DNA of 64,000 bases from Sweltsa coloradensis (Eukaryota > Arthropoda > Insecta > Plecoptera > Chloroperlidae), in contig JAMZAV010001809.1 in NCBI GenBank assembly GCA_024449915.1, forward strand, positions 124,001 to 188,000, written 5' to 3'. Positions 24,301-34,708 of the stretch are shown here, one piece after another. Both the position numbers and the translations under genes were made by a program. Each line of letters opens with the position of its first letter. Within the stretch, counting starts at the first letter, position 1. The notes beneath the pieces were generated by a model. That model worked only from the letters and a program-made list of their open reading frames with translations, did no database searches and was not told where the DNA came from.

Positions 24301-24910
24301 CCAGAGAAAATACTATAGTAAAAAAATTACAAAATTTTATTTCGACCGCACAGTTTTAAAAAACCAAACCCATACATCCAACGACGGTTTAATAATAATT
24401 GCAAAAAGAAAAAAGAAAACCCTTTTCGACGTTGCTATCCATTGCCATAACGTCGAGACACGTGGGAAAAAAAAAATTGACAAGTTGTGACTCGCATTGG
24501 ATCAAAAAGATTGGAAACGAAAAAGGTAAATCAAACCCATTTATTATATCAGCCACGGCATCATCCGAAGAAGCACATGAAAGCTTAAACAATAGTCTTC
24601 AACCCAATGATACTCAGACTAAAAGGCAGTAATACTAAAAAACGTGTAGAAAAGTTCGTAAATTCTAAAAAAGAATGATACTTCGAGATTTCGGACAGCT
24701 TCCTCCTGACATGGGTTTTTTGTGGTTTCCCATGTCCCAAGAGCAAAACTAGGATGCGACGAGAAATCGGGGACGACCGTACACAGCAAAGAAAAAACAT
24801 TAAAACAAATTGAATTTTAATGACTTTTTTAGTTAGGTTAAGACAAAAAATAATAAAAATGTAATATGGACACATGGAAGTACTTGCGTAAAAATCCGTC
24901 AAAATGTTAG
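21400..24910 (+). mobile_element. RLE-type non-LTR retrotransposon (R4/NeSL-like group)
   Basis: A Pro/Lys-rich N-terminal frame (21453-21758) is followed by a linker whose text near 22535-22570 (IWKAQGKI) matches the usual xWKAPGxDxI. RT pieces are YKKLTSCIKNKV, IIDSTVMNQG, YYKKAFYSKPH (the first catalytic Asp box in degraded form) and GDPKLYAS for the DDLKLYA box. After the RT come ETIEHIFSGCKS (zinc-finger part) and NDGLIIIAKRKKKTLFDVAI, the PD..(D/E)xK nuclease region. This order, with nuclease after RT, defines the RLE group; the R4/NeSL placement is from memory of similar proteins. No frame is intact. A (AAT)n tract follows at 24940-25005, consistent with a microsatellite tail. Confidence 0.7.
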
Positions 24911-24939
24911 CTCCGGGGTTTTAACCTTTTTTTTGAAAT

Positions 24940-25005
24940 ACACCCAAAAAAAATAATAATTTAATAATAAAAAAATAAAAAAATAATAATAATAATAATA
25001 ATAAG
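24940..25005. repeat. (AAT)n microsatellite, likely LINE tail
   Basis: AATAATAATAATAATAATAA follows the RLE element and precedes a tRNA-headed SINE, as expected for a 3' tail. Confidence 0.7.
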
Positions 25006-25250
25006 GATTCAGTTCGGGGGCTCGTCGGGCTGGTGGGAAACTCCCCCTGCTTACAAAGCAGAAAGGACCAGAGTTTGATTCCCCCTAAAATCCAAAAAGG
25101 GTTTTTTACTTCCCATTTTGGGCTTAAGTCCCTTGTTCTTGTCTAGGGGATTTGTAAAACTGTGACTTTGGAATCGCTAGCAACGTGGTGTTAAATTTTT
25201 CAGTTGATCTGAATCAGCCTTTTGATTCGGGGGGATGATCCACGGGTGTT
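25006..25250 (+). mobile_element. tRNA-derived SINE, second family, copy 1
   Basis: The tRNA-like head has CTGCTTACAAAGCAG as an anticodon arm and GAGTTTGATTCCCC as a B box. The body shares GGCTTAAGTC, TGTTCTTG, GGATTTGTAAA, GTGACTTTGGA and CTGAATCAGCC with the copy at 34250-34443. Small indels are frequent here. Confidence 0.6.
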
Positions 25251-25429
25251 CGCATTGTCCACACCACTGCTCTATATTTCCTATTTAAAATATTTGGGTG
25301 TTTTTTGGGTAATTATCGATTTCCGTCGATTGCGTTGAGGCCTCGGGTTGGCTTTGGGGCGCTTTGGTTTAAATGTTTTTCCCCCTGAAATCAGTTGTAT
25401 GACTGAGCGGGGAAGATCTAAAAACGACC
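25251..25429. other. Unassigned spacer
   Basis: No gene or repeat match is seen. The stretch links the SINE to the next dispersed module. Confidence 0.3.
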
Positions 25430-26006
25430 CCCCCTCTGGGGCCCGGGGTAGAATTGGCCCAAACATGGCTCTGCTAACCGTAAAAGCGATCCAAGAGAAA
25501 AGTCCCCTTCAATATCACTAGTAAAAAATGGGAGTATTTACTCCCGAATCTAGAGTCAGCTCTGGCAATGCTTCGGAAAACCCCCCTTTCTTTGCGACCT
25601 CCACGGGGGCGATGACAAAAGGGCTCAATAACGATACAAAGACAAAAGACGACCCCACATGAGAAACCCCCTTTCCCTCTCCTTGCCCGTGGTGGGACTG
25701 ACCACATTGGGCCCCTCCTGCTTATATCCCCTAGGCTAGAGTGGTGCATTATGACCTAACGGTTGACGCGTCCTTAATTCAAAATAAACCCCACAAAATT
25801 ATTTATTTATTTATTTATTTATTTCTATTTAAATAGATAACTTATTGTTTGCTATTACTATCATCACCATTATTTTACTCTCTTATATATACACTTAGAA
25901 ACAATATAATCATTAAAACACACTTACTCATCTCATCAACTTTTAATATCACAGGCTGCGTTATATTACCTAACTGGTTGAAGCGCCCTGGTTTCTCACG
26001 TCGTCT
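25430..26006 (+). repeat. Dispersed module: A, B, m1, body, m2
   Basis: This is a full-length copy: A from GGGGCCCGGGGTAGAATTGG, B with small deletions, m1 at 25743-25772, an (ATTT)n run at 25800-25826, an AT-rich body, and m2 at 25953-25990 followed by TTTCTCACGTCGTC. It marks where sequence quality recovers: the first half has many indels, the second almost none. Confidence 0.8.
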
Positions 26007-26380
26007 CCACGATTAAGCTCAGGTTGTACTTGCTACCAATGTATAAGAAAACGTAAAAAAATACAACAAAATACACAAAACTCCGCTGACAATGGTACTG
26101 ATTAAGTAATAGCACACTGAAATAATTTGTCTTTGTTATACAAGGCGACTAATGTTAAGATCACTATTTGTAGCTTTCACACCTACAACATAGTCCTGTT
26201 TGATTCTCTGGACTAAACTAGATTTCACTTTTTTAATTTGGAAAGAAGATTAATCACACTTTGTGTTTGTTGTGTTTGTGTGAACTGTATTTTATTATTG
26301 AGTACTACTTTTTTTTATATATATATTTCATTATGGTAATTAGGCTTAAGATATATATTATATCACACTTGTGGAGTACA
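26007..26380. other. No gene recognised
   Basis: AT-rich unique-looking sequence between the module end and the TIR element. No domain or repeat is identified. Confidence 0.4.
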
Positions 26381-28003
26381 CCCACACAGCACGGTGACGT
26401 TTCCTCAACATTAATATAAGTTTTCTATTAAACATTCGATATATCCTCACAACGTTTGGTATAGTAATTGTAACATTGATGAAATATCCAAATGTCCCGC
26501 TGCATACGAACCTCATAACGTTCATGCAACTAGTATCACAATGTTGTGTAAACGACCAGGTAACAACATTGTAAGGTGTTATACTCATGTTCATGTAACG
26601 TTGTGGTAGCATTTAAATAGTAACATGGAGGAACGTTTACTAGAACGTTGCTTTTACACTTCTTAAATAATGTAATAATTATGGTTGCTGCAAATATCTA
26701 TTTATCGATGATTAATCGATTATTGGATAATCGATTGATTATCGATAAAAAAAATTTAATTGAATAATTGATTAATCGGTGTCCGCGAGTATGTACTCAC
26801 TGAATTGACGTAAAGATATACTACTGATTGTGCGTATATATTATTTCGAAACACCGATTATAAATTAAATTATATTTTCATGTATTGATAATTGGAAATG
26901 GGATCATATGGTGGCAACCATATAGTAATAATACAGTTTCAGAAATCATTTGCTAGTGCAGCAACATATTACCTTTTCACACAACTTAGGCCTAGATCAA
27001 GAAACGTACAGCACTGGCACAAATTATGACAATTTTAACATTTTATTCAAGTCGCAGCCATGGTAGGCCTATAGCCTTGAAGCATAGGACCATAATCAAT
27101 TTAAGGCTGATACAAACGCGCGAGCGTGGCTGGTAAAACGAATCAACTGCAAGGTATAGGAATAGATAGTATAGGGCCTATGTATAAGCAAATATAGGTA
27201 ATCCATGATATGAGCTTGACACAATTCAATCACTCACTCAGCGGTATTAAAATCCTTCAGGCATTGGTCAAAGCATTTAAACACGATCACGAACGAGAGA
27301 GGCAATGAACAACTGCACTTTCAGCAATCAGTCGATAAAGATGGAACCCACAGTGGTTCCGAAACGTCAAACTCACACACGAGTAAGGAAAGGACGCGAC
27401 GCGTCGAAACGACCCGTTTCACACCTTTTTTAAAGCCATTTCGTCTCTTCCCGTCCGTCCGCCCTTTGCCGCCGCGCTCCATCACGTTAAACACAACAGC
27501 TACATGTATACGCGTCTTTCTCTCCCGACGACTGATTGTCGAATGAGCAGAGCACAGACAAGACAGGACAAAGCTACCCCACACCGCAAAAACCGTTGAG
27601 ATTTCAAATGTATGAGGTTATTTTATGAAATCACTTCGTCATTAACCGTTGGTATTTCAAATTTTAAAACATGAACATTCTAAACGTTCTCAGAAAGTGA
27701 ATGAGCCAGTTTCTAACGTTTCCACATGGTTTTTCCAAGACATTTACGGAAAATGGCACGACATTGGTAGCAACGTCAATAAAATGTTACTAAGTAAAGG
27801 TCAATATTGTTTGTTTTTTATCCACCGAAATGTTAGTTACTAAATGTTGCAACATCGTTGTGAGAATGTTGTTGAGAACCAAAGAATATTGTTACAAACA
27901 TAACATTTTCCGTACGTTGTATAGATGTTATAATTTGAACTAACATTCTGGGAACATTGTAACATAAAAAGTAACGTTTTGAAAACGTGGTGTGCTGTGT
28001 GGG
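26381..28003 (-). mobile_element. TIR element 'CCCACACAGCAC', copy 1, 1623 bp
   Basis: The 12-base terminal inverted repeats CCCACACAGCAC (26381-26392) and GTGCTGTGTGGG (27992-28003) bound the element. The subterminal zones are rich in AACGTT, ACAACGTT and CAACATT words. The interior has a TCGATTATCGATAAT-type palindrome cluster near 26705-26775. A frame at 27321-27584 (minus) is shared with copy 2 but the copies differ by amino-acid-changing substitutions, so coding is not supported. No clear TSD is seen. The superfamily is undetermined. Confidence 0.75.
27331..27368 (+). other. Stem-loop followed by GAAACGTC inside the TIR element
   Basis: GGAACC and GGTTCC form a 6-bp stem with a short loop, followed by GAAACGTC and preceded by GATAAAGAT. 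The same layout occurs in the PLE copies (50111-50145). The equivalent in copy 2 is at 33083-33122, minus strand. Confidence 0.5.
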
Positions 28004-28208
28004 TTGGATATTGATTGGATATTGATTGGATATGATTGGATATTGGTTGGATATTGGTTGGATATTGATTGGATATTGATTGGATATTGGTTGAATATTG
28101 ATTGGATATTGATTGCATATTGGTTGGATATTGATTGGATATTGGTTGTATATTGGTTGGATGATTGATTGATTTGGTTGGATATTGGTTGGATATTGGT
28201 TGGATATT
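28004..28208. repeat. Minisatellite, 11-bp unit TTGGATATTGA/G
   Basis: About 18 units of GGATATTGATT or GGATATTGGTT begin exactly at the outer edge of the TIR and run to 28208. A few units are shortened. Confidence 0.9.
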
Positions 28209-28234
28209 GTTTAACGTCTTATATTTTGCACTTT

Positions 28235-28857
28235 ACTATTCGAGACGATGAGTGGTGATAGATAAAGTGAAGTATGAACAGAAGGGGGGAGGACAAACCC
28301 GGCACCGGCCCTAGCCTACTCCTTTCGAAAGTACCAAGGGGGCCCACGACCTCCCATCCGAAATGACGGTGTAACCTTGACTGTCAAATAGGTTCTTATA
28401 CTATCCCGATTGCTGATCTGAAGTCGACGATAACGAAGCCGTTACATTAGCTTCCGAAACCCTCCATTTTCTCTTACCTGCGGTATAGCCTACGTGTGTC
28501 TCAGGGCTGAGCGGTCACCCACTCTACCCATGATCACGCCCGAAGTTTGCTTAACTTAGGTGTTCGAGTGGGAAACCGTTATACGACCTCGGCTTAAACT
28601 CTGGCTCAGTTGCGCGTTATGACTACCAGTTGACGCGCCCCAATATTGAATGAATCCAATGCGATAACAGTTACGTTCAAGTGAGCTACTCCTGGCGAAT
28701 ATAAGTTTGATAATCGCGCGTGCGGGGGCAATTAAATTATTTATTTACTTTGTCATAACTAACGGCTTAAAGCAGCAACTTGCAGCAACTAACAATATCA
28801 CATGGGGCGCAATGTGACCCACCTGGTTGACGCGCCCTAGTTTTTCGCGTAGTCGTG
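28235..28857. repeat. SINE tail fragment, then a dispersed module with m1 and m2
   Basis: 28238-28280 contains GACGATGAGTGGTGATAGAT, the SINE body in minus orientation. 28285-28610 (GGCACCGGCCCTAGCC, CCAAGGGGGCCCACGACC) has no match elsewhere in the window. m1 is at 28612-28640. The body shared with 63350-63465 (CAAGTGAGCTACTCCTGGCG, GATAATCGCGCGTGCGGGG) follows, then m2 at 28804-28840. Confidence 0.6.
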
Positions 28858-28924
28858 GAGGGTTTAAATATTGGGAACATAAGTTATTTTGCGTTCTGGT
28901 ATTTTTGGTAAGTAATACAATAAT

Positions 28925-29341
28925 AATATATAATCATGTGACTACCTTCTAACAACGGCGACAAAGTTTCTTAAGCTCTTATTCGAACCCAGCAAAACGT
29001 AAGTAATGGTAAAGGGATGGCTACTTGCCGACACTTCTGGCCACTGCTGGACATTTCCTGTCGAGCACCTGAAAAGTGTCGAAAGATCGATGCCAAACCA
29101 TTTTGTGGAAGACTTCCCAAAAAGACACCCAAAAAAATCACATTAAAAAAATTTTATTTTCTCCGAAAAAAATATTTAGACCCTATCTTTTGCCATTATT
29201 AACATCTCCATCACCTTCTTTCTTGTATTAACTTATTAAACAACAAAACAAACAACCAACAACCTCAATATTTTATTAAACACTGTCACAGGCAGCGCAA
29301 TAAGACCTAACCGGTTGAAGCGCCCTAGTTTCTCACGTCTT
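28925..29341 (+). repeat. Dispersed module: C block, body, m2
   Basis: The C-like block is at 28935-28985. The following 120 bases (GATGGCTACTTGCCGACACT) parallel 16365-16450. m2 is at 29290-29325 and is followed by TTTCTCACGTC. Confidence 0.65.
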
Positions 29342-29461
29342 GATAAGCCATCCGGCAGTTTGACTACTACCGGTAACAAAATCTAAATAAGATACACTTT
29401 TTCCCCAAGTGATTTCAACTCCTTGGTGTATGCGGTTCCTTTCAATTCTGTACGAGTAACA

Positions 29462-29705
29462 TAACTCTCCGAAACTAGAGGCGAGCTCTGGCAGTCGTCT
29501 TCGGAGAGCCCTCACCATACCCTTGACGACCTCGCCGATACGACGACGACCACGATAACACTTACGATGACAAAGACGATGACGACCGCGGGGTAAGTTC
29601 CCCTCTTCCACTTTTCTCCCTCTTCCCGTTGTTAAATTATGACAAGCATAGGATTTTCCTCTTAACCACCCGAGTCCCATAATGACCAAACGGTTGACGC
29701 GCCCT
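29462..29705 (+). repeat. Dispersed module: B block and m1
   Basis: CTAGAGGCGAGCTCTGGCAG, the GAC-rich array, and m1 at 29676-29703 (ATAATGACC, GGTTGACGCGCCC). No A block directly precedes it. A detached A fragment lies at 29884-29930. Confidence 0.7.
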
Positions 29706-30354
29706 AAATTATTATAATCATTTAAAAAAATTAAAACTGTATCTAATGCATGCGCGTCTAATGTGTGTATGATTTATTGTTTGCACAAGAAGTTTTCTTT
29801 GAAACCAGCCCGGGACCCAGGTGACTCACACTCCTTCAATATGTATTCACGTCATCATTAGATACAAGATATTTATTGGTAATTGGGCCCGGGGTAGAAT
29901 AGATTTAGACCAGAGCATGGATCAACGTTAGTCTTTTAATAGGTTTTGGTGACATCGTTATGGCTTCATTCCGTATGAAGGTAACGCTATTCTGAAGAAA
30001 ATATTAAAAATATCAAATAAAGGCACAATTACATTACATAAATTAATAAAACATATTTTACCTTTATTTATTTACATTTATTGGATGAGCGTAGCGAGCG
30101 AAGCGAAGATTCCATTTCACTCCACCGGAGAAAAAAATCCGGAATGTTTTTTTTTGTATTTTTGTCTGTTTGTTAACACGATTCCGGCTAAACCGATACT
30201 CCAATTGCGATGAAATTTTCTGGAGGCCTTAAAAAAAAGTGACAAAGAACTTAAGAACAACTGCCACGTTTTTGAGCGCAATCGAAAAATTATTTCACAT
30301 TAAAATAGCAATTTTACGATTTTTTTCGATTTAAAAAAAATATGTAATCAGAGT
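29706..30354. repeat. A-block fragment and GAGCG-family repeat
   Basis: GGGCCCGGGGTAGAATAG is at 29886-29903. From 30083, GGATGAGCGTAGCGAGCG starts a GAGCG-family unit with TTTTGTCTGTTTGTT and a GATGAAATTTTCTGG segment, as in other copies. No gene is present. Confidence 0.6.
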
Positions 30355-30815
30355 GTGACCTGGCTGGCCAGGGAATCATTCCTTTAGGGGACACCCTCAA
30401 TTATTGCAAGAGCAATTAACTCTTATTACTTATTCCCCCCACCCCCCTGTTTTTCATGATATAATTATCTCTTTTGGTTTGTTATTGTGTTTAAGAGCAA
30501 TTTAAGCCTAGCAAGTAGGCCTTTGCTCAAGAACATGCTATGGTTATGTAGCATATTTGTGGGGCTCTACATCTCACAAGTTTGCACTTCTTGAACCTAA
30601 GTCAAGGACCCATTTGTTGGGGTAATTTGGCCGTGGGCCTGCTTGTTCCTTTGCTTTGTTATTCTTTCTTTTCAATAAATGGGAGATGCACCGTCATTAC
30701 ACATATCACTCTAGGACTACTTTCTGGTGAGTTGGATCCTTCGTTCTTCCTACTTTCTCCACCTCGTCCTAGAGTCTTCGCTTTCAGGAAGAACGTGGCG
30801 CCCAACATTTGTAAC
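30355..30815 (+). mobile_element. Possible solo LTR with adjacent primer-binding-like site
   Basis: The segment opens with TGTGACCTGGCTGGCCAGG, has AATAAA at about 30676, and is followed near 30798 by GTGGCGCCCAACATTTG. TGGCGCCCAAC is the usual start of a tRNA-Lys-type primer-binding site just after a left LTR. No second LTR and no gag or pol are present within the window. The LTR end is not defined, so this is tentative. Confidence 0.3.
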
Positions 30816-30925
30816 GTGCTCAAGACCCTAAGACCTGGACGACAGACGGCTTGCGACCCCTTCTACACTGCTTGGCAGCCGGGCAACCTTGTGTGAATGT
30901 GGACCATTTTGGCCCGTCACAATTT

Positions 30926-31225
30926 TAAATGGGAATCGATATTTCACCCACTTCCCAGTGTTCGATCGAGCTTAAATTTTTCAAACTGACGTATAGTCTT
31001 GATAACAATAGAAAATTCAATTGACAGATTCACTTATTAATAAATTTATTCATCATTATTAATTAATCAAAGTTGTTTATGGGAATAGATAGTTCACCCA
31101 CTTCCCAATGTCCGATTCAGCTGAGATTTTTCACACAAACGTATATTCTTGATGACAATACAGGAATCAATTTATCACATCCACCAGTTAATCAATTAAT
31201 TCATCAAACAAAGCTTCATATGGGA
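30926..31225. repeat. Two-copy tandem repeat, unit about 150 bp
   Basis: AATGGGAATCGATATTTCAC (30928) and ATGGGAATAGATAGTTCACC (31079) start parallel units sharing CCCACTTCCCA, 'CGTATA(G/T)TCTTGATNACAAT' and a TTAATTAAT segment. The start of a third unit (CATATGGGAAATAAG) is at 31218. Confidence 0.7.
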
Positions 31226-31339
31226 AATAAGTCACAGCTAGTGAGTATGGGCCAACCACATGCAAACCTTCGGACACGTCCGGTGTGCACAATATTCGAT
31301 TACAACATTCAATAAGACTTAAAAGTATTTTATAATATT

Positions 31340-31873
31340 ACATGAAAAAAAAATTTAACAACGCTCATATTAAAATGTACTAAAAATTTAAAAATAAATT
31401 TTTGCCCAACAAATTTTTCCTTATTCAGAGAATAAAATCGTTGGGCGCTTTCCCTCTATGAACAACAAAATTCTGTAATTGAGAGAGCGTAGCGAGCGTC
31501 TCCACTTGGCTCTTATGGCTCGAATGTCTGTTTTTTTTTTTCTTTTCTGTTACTGCTTTGGCACAGGTCGCACCGTTTCTCTGATCGACCTAAAATTTGG
31601 CACACATGTACATACTTCCTATGCGGGTTACTGTATAATTTTTGAACAAAATCCAAACGTTGGTTATAAAAAATAAAAAATGTTCCGATCGTTATGGAAT
31701 TTTGCAGGTTCAATAAGTACAATATTCTCTCCTTTTTTACAAATTTTCAGCTAAATTGGTCAAGAACTTAACGACTTATTGGTATGTAACATTATGAGAA
31801 TGTCGTACTCGGGTCGTGTTGCACGTACCGGTGCTCGCTCAACAACGCGACGGGACTTTAGCATTTTCCTAGT
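31340..31873 (-). repeat. GAGCG-family element with CTAGGAAAAC terminus
   Basis: 31476-31500 carries GAGAGAGCGTAGCGAGCG, and the minus-strand terminus CTAGGAAAATGCTAAAGTCC lies at 31854-31873. The sequence at 31340-31458 is an inverted relative of 34070-34184 (shared AAATTTGTTGGGC and GCGCCCAAC). Confidence 0.55.
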
Positions 31874-31887
31874 CTATGTCAATACCG

Positions 31888-34063
31888 CCCACACAGCACA
31901 CCACGTTTTCAAAACGTTACTTTTTATGTTACAATGTTCCAGAATGTTAGTTCAAATTATAACAGTCTATACAACGTACGGAAAATGTTATGTTGTAACA
32001 ATATTTGGTGGGGCCGTGGCCTTGAGAAAATGGTATTTAGTGGACTGTATAATTGAATTTAGCAACTGAACTTACCCTAAGATGTAATGCGGGTGTGAAA
32101 TGAAGTTCAGAGCATGGTAAGCGTGGTGACGTAGTTGGTGAGCACACCACGTAACAGATAGGAAAGAATTAAAGAGCTCGAGCTTGGAAGGAAATAGAAT
32201 GAAGTAAGAAAATGTGCCTGGAAGGCATCGAACCCAAGACTGCAGTATCAACTGGATGGCGAACGAACTGTGAGCTTGAGTGTGGACTGGAAGTCGGGCG
32301 AACTTTAGAACGGAGATGAACTGGTGCACTGTACACTTCGCACTGAATATATGAGACTGAGAATCGAAGTTTGATTTGCTCTCTGAGCAGCCAAGAGAAA
32401 CTTCACCCTGTGAAGGCAGACGGGCAACTGACTTCGAGGTCTAATCGTGAGAGAAGAGATAACATGAAAAACTAGTCATGAAGAGGGAAAAAGGGGTAAC
32501 CAGGGTGAATCAGATCACAACGAGAAATACAAGAGATGATACGCGAAAATATAAACAAACCTAGAAACTATACTATTCTAAACAAGAACATCGGCGTGAA
32601 CAATATTCTTTGGTTCTCAAAAACATTCTCACAACGATGTTGCAACATTAACTAACTGTATGTAATGTAACTAACATTTCGGTGGATAAAAAACAAACAA
32701 TATTGACCTTAACTTAGTATCATTTTATTGACGTTGCTACAATGTCGTGCCATTTTCCGTAAATGTCTTGAAAAAACCATGTGGAAACGTTAGAAACGGG
32801 CTCATTTCACTGTCTGAGAACGTTTAGAATATTTTTGTTTTAAAATTTGAAATATCAACGTTTTTTGCGGTATGGGGTAGCTTGTCCTGTCTTCTGTGCT
32901 CTGCTCATTCGACAATCAGTCGTCGGGAGAGAAAGACGCGTGTACATGTGGCTGTTGTGTTAAACGTGATGGAGCGCGGCGGCAAAGGGCGGACGGACGG
33001 GAAGAGACGGAATGACTTTAAAAAAGGTGTGAAACGGGTCGTTTCGACGCGTCGCGTCGTTACCTTACTCGTGTGTGAGTTTGACGTTTCGGAACCACTG
33101 AAGGTTCCATCTTCATCGACTGATTGCTGAAAGTGCGTTTGTTCGTTGCCTCTCTCATTCGTGATCGTGTTTTAAATGCTTTGACCAATGCCTGAAGGAT
33201 TGTAATACCGCTGAGTGAGTGATTGAATTGTGTCAAGCTCATATCTTGAATTACCTATATTTGCTTATACATATATCTATCTATTCCTATACCTTGCAGT
33301 TGATTCGTTTATACCAGCCACGCTCGCGCGTTTGTATCAGCCTTAAATTGATTATGGTCCCATGCTGTTAGGCTATAGACCTACCATGGCTGCGACTTGA
33401 ATAAAATGTTAAAAATTGTCATAATTTGTGCCAGTGCTGTACGTTTCTTGATCTAGGCATAAGTTGTGTGAAAAAATAATATGTTGCTGCACTAGCAAAT
33501 GATTTCTGAAACTGTATTATTACTATATGGTTGCCACCATATGATCCCATTTCCAATTATCAATACATGAAAATATAATTTAATTTATAATCGGTGTTTC
33601 GAAATAATATATACGCACAATCAGTAGTATATCTTTACGTCAATTCAGTGAGTACATACTCGCGGACACCGATTAATCAATTATTCAATTATTTTTTTAT
33701 CGATAATCAATCGATTATCCAATAATCGATTAATCATCGATAAATAGATATTTGCAGCAACCATAATTATTACATTATTTAAGAAGTGTAAAAGCAACGT
33801 TCTAGTAACGTTTCTCCATGTTACTATTTAAATGCTACCACAACGTTACATGAACATGAGTATAACACCTTACAATGTTGTTTCCTGGTCGTCTACACAA
33901 CATCGTGATTCTAGTTGCAGGAACGTTATGAGGTTCGTATGCAGCGGGACATTTGGATATTTCATCAATGTTACAATTACTATACCAAACGTTGTGAGGA
34001 TATATCGAATGTTTAATAGAAAACTTATATTAATGTTGAGGAAACGTTACCGTGCTGTGTGGG
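31888..34063 (+). mobile_element. TIR element 'CCCACACAGCAC', copy 2, inverted relative to copy 1
   Basis: CCCACACAGCAC at 31888-31899 and GTGCTGTGTGGG at 34052-34063 bound it. Apart from a 593-bp insertion it is the reverse complement of copy 1 along its whole length, including the ATCGATTAATC palindromes at 33660-33745. The two copies differ by scattered substitutions and small indels. The flanks (ACCG| and |CGTA) give at most a 2-base duplication. Confidence 0.75.
32006..32598. mobile_element. 593-bp insertion with 9-bp TSD
   Basis: AACAATATT occurs at 31997-32005 and again at 32599-32607; copy 1 has a single AATATT site at the corresponding point. The insert starts TGGTGGGGCCGTGGCC and has no terminal inverted repeats. 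On its minus strand GGGTTCGATGCC resembles a tRNA B box near 32222-32233, so a SINE-like origin is possible. No poly(A) or simple tail is seen. Confidence 0.65.
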
Positions 34064-34195
34064 CGTAAGCGCCCAACACTTTTATTTTCCAAATGAGGCA
34101 AAAATTTGTTGGGCGAAATTTTTTTTTTTACTTTTAAGTACATGAAAATATAAGCGTCGTTTTAATTTTTTTTTTCACGTTTAATTTATTATTTA

Positions 34196-34708
34196 ACTAG
34201 AGGCGAGATCTGGCGGTCGTTGTTTCGGGGACCTCTCCGACGACTCTCGTTGGTCTTGAGGTAAGCGTCTCTGCTTCCAAGGCAGAAGGTCCAGGGTTCG
34301 ATTCCCGCTACAGGCAGAAGTTTTTAATCTTCTGATTTGGACTTAAGTCTATCAGTTCTTGGTTTAGGAATTTGTAAACGGTGACTTTAGAGCCGTCCTA
34401 ACAACGAGACACATAATAAGTTCAAAGTTGTTCTGAATCGGCCTCCCCTTGAACCTCCGACCTCCCCAACGAAGACGACCATGACACCACGCTGCACGAT
34501 GACAAAGACGATGACGACCGCGACGCGTGAGAAACCCCTCATACCAGCATGAGACTGTCATCCCCACACCCCCAAAGGATAGAGTGGTGTATTATAACAT
34601 AACAGTTGACGAGTCCTTAATTCAAATATACTAAAAATTAGCTTATAATATCACAAGTGGCTTAAAATGACCTTACCGGTTAAAGTGCCCTAGATTCTCA
34701 CGTCGTCG
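34196..34708 (+). repeat. Dispersed module: B (split by SINE), m1, m2
   Basis: The B block starts at CTAGAGGCGAGATCTGGCGG, is interrupted by a SINE, and resumes at TCCCCTTGAACCTCC. m1 is at 34588-34617 and m2 at 34667-34695. From 34440 on, it is nearly the same as 60955-61215. Confidence 0.75.
34250..34443 (+). mobile_element. tRNA-derived SINE, second family, copy 2
   Basis: The head has the arm TCTGCTTCCAAGGCAGA and B box GGGTTCGATTCCC. The body has GGACTTAAGTCTATCAGTTC, GGAATTTGTAAAC and GTTCTGAATCGGCC. The anticodon loop reads TTCCAAG, so either a Trp(CCA)-like or shifted Gly(UCC)-like origin is possible. It lies inside a B block whose paralogue at 60.9 kb lacks it. Confidence 0.7.

Noticed and set aside
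28004..28208. CRISPR-like array
   Set aside because: Contiguous 11-bp units without unique spacers, in an animal genome: a minisatellite.
30582..30896. 104-residue frame with hydrophobic start
   Set aside because: It crosses the LTR-like region and its AATAAA; no recognisable domain.
32882..33130. 82-residue frame shared by both TIR copies (also 27321-27584, minus)
   Set aside because: The copies differ mainly by changes that alter the protein, as expected for shared non-coding sequence.
34254..34325. tRNA-Gly or tRNA-Trp gene
   Set aside because: It is the head of a SINE with a shared body at 25006-25250; the acceptor stem is not closed.
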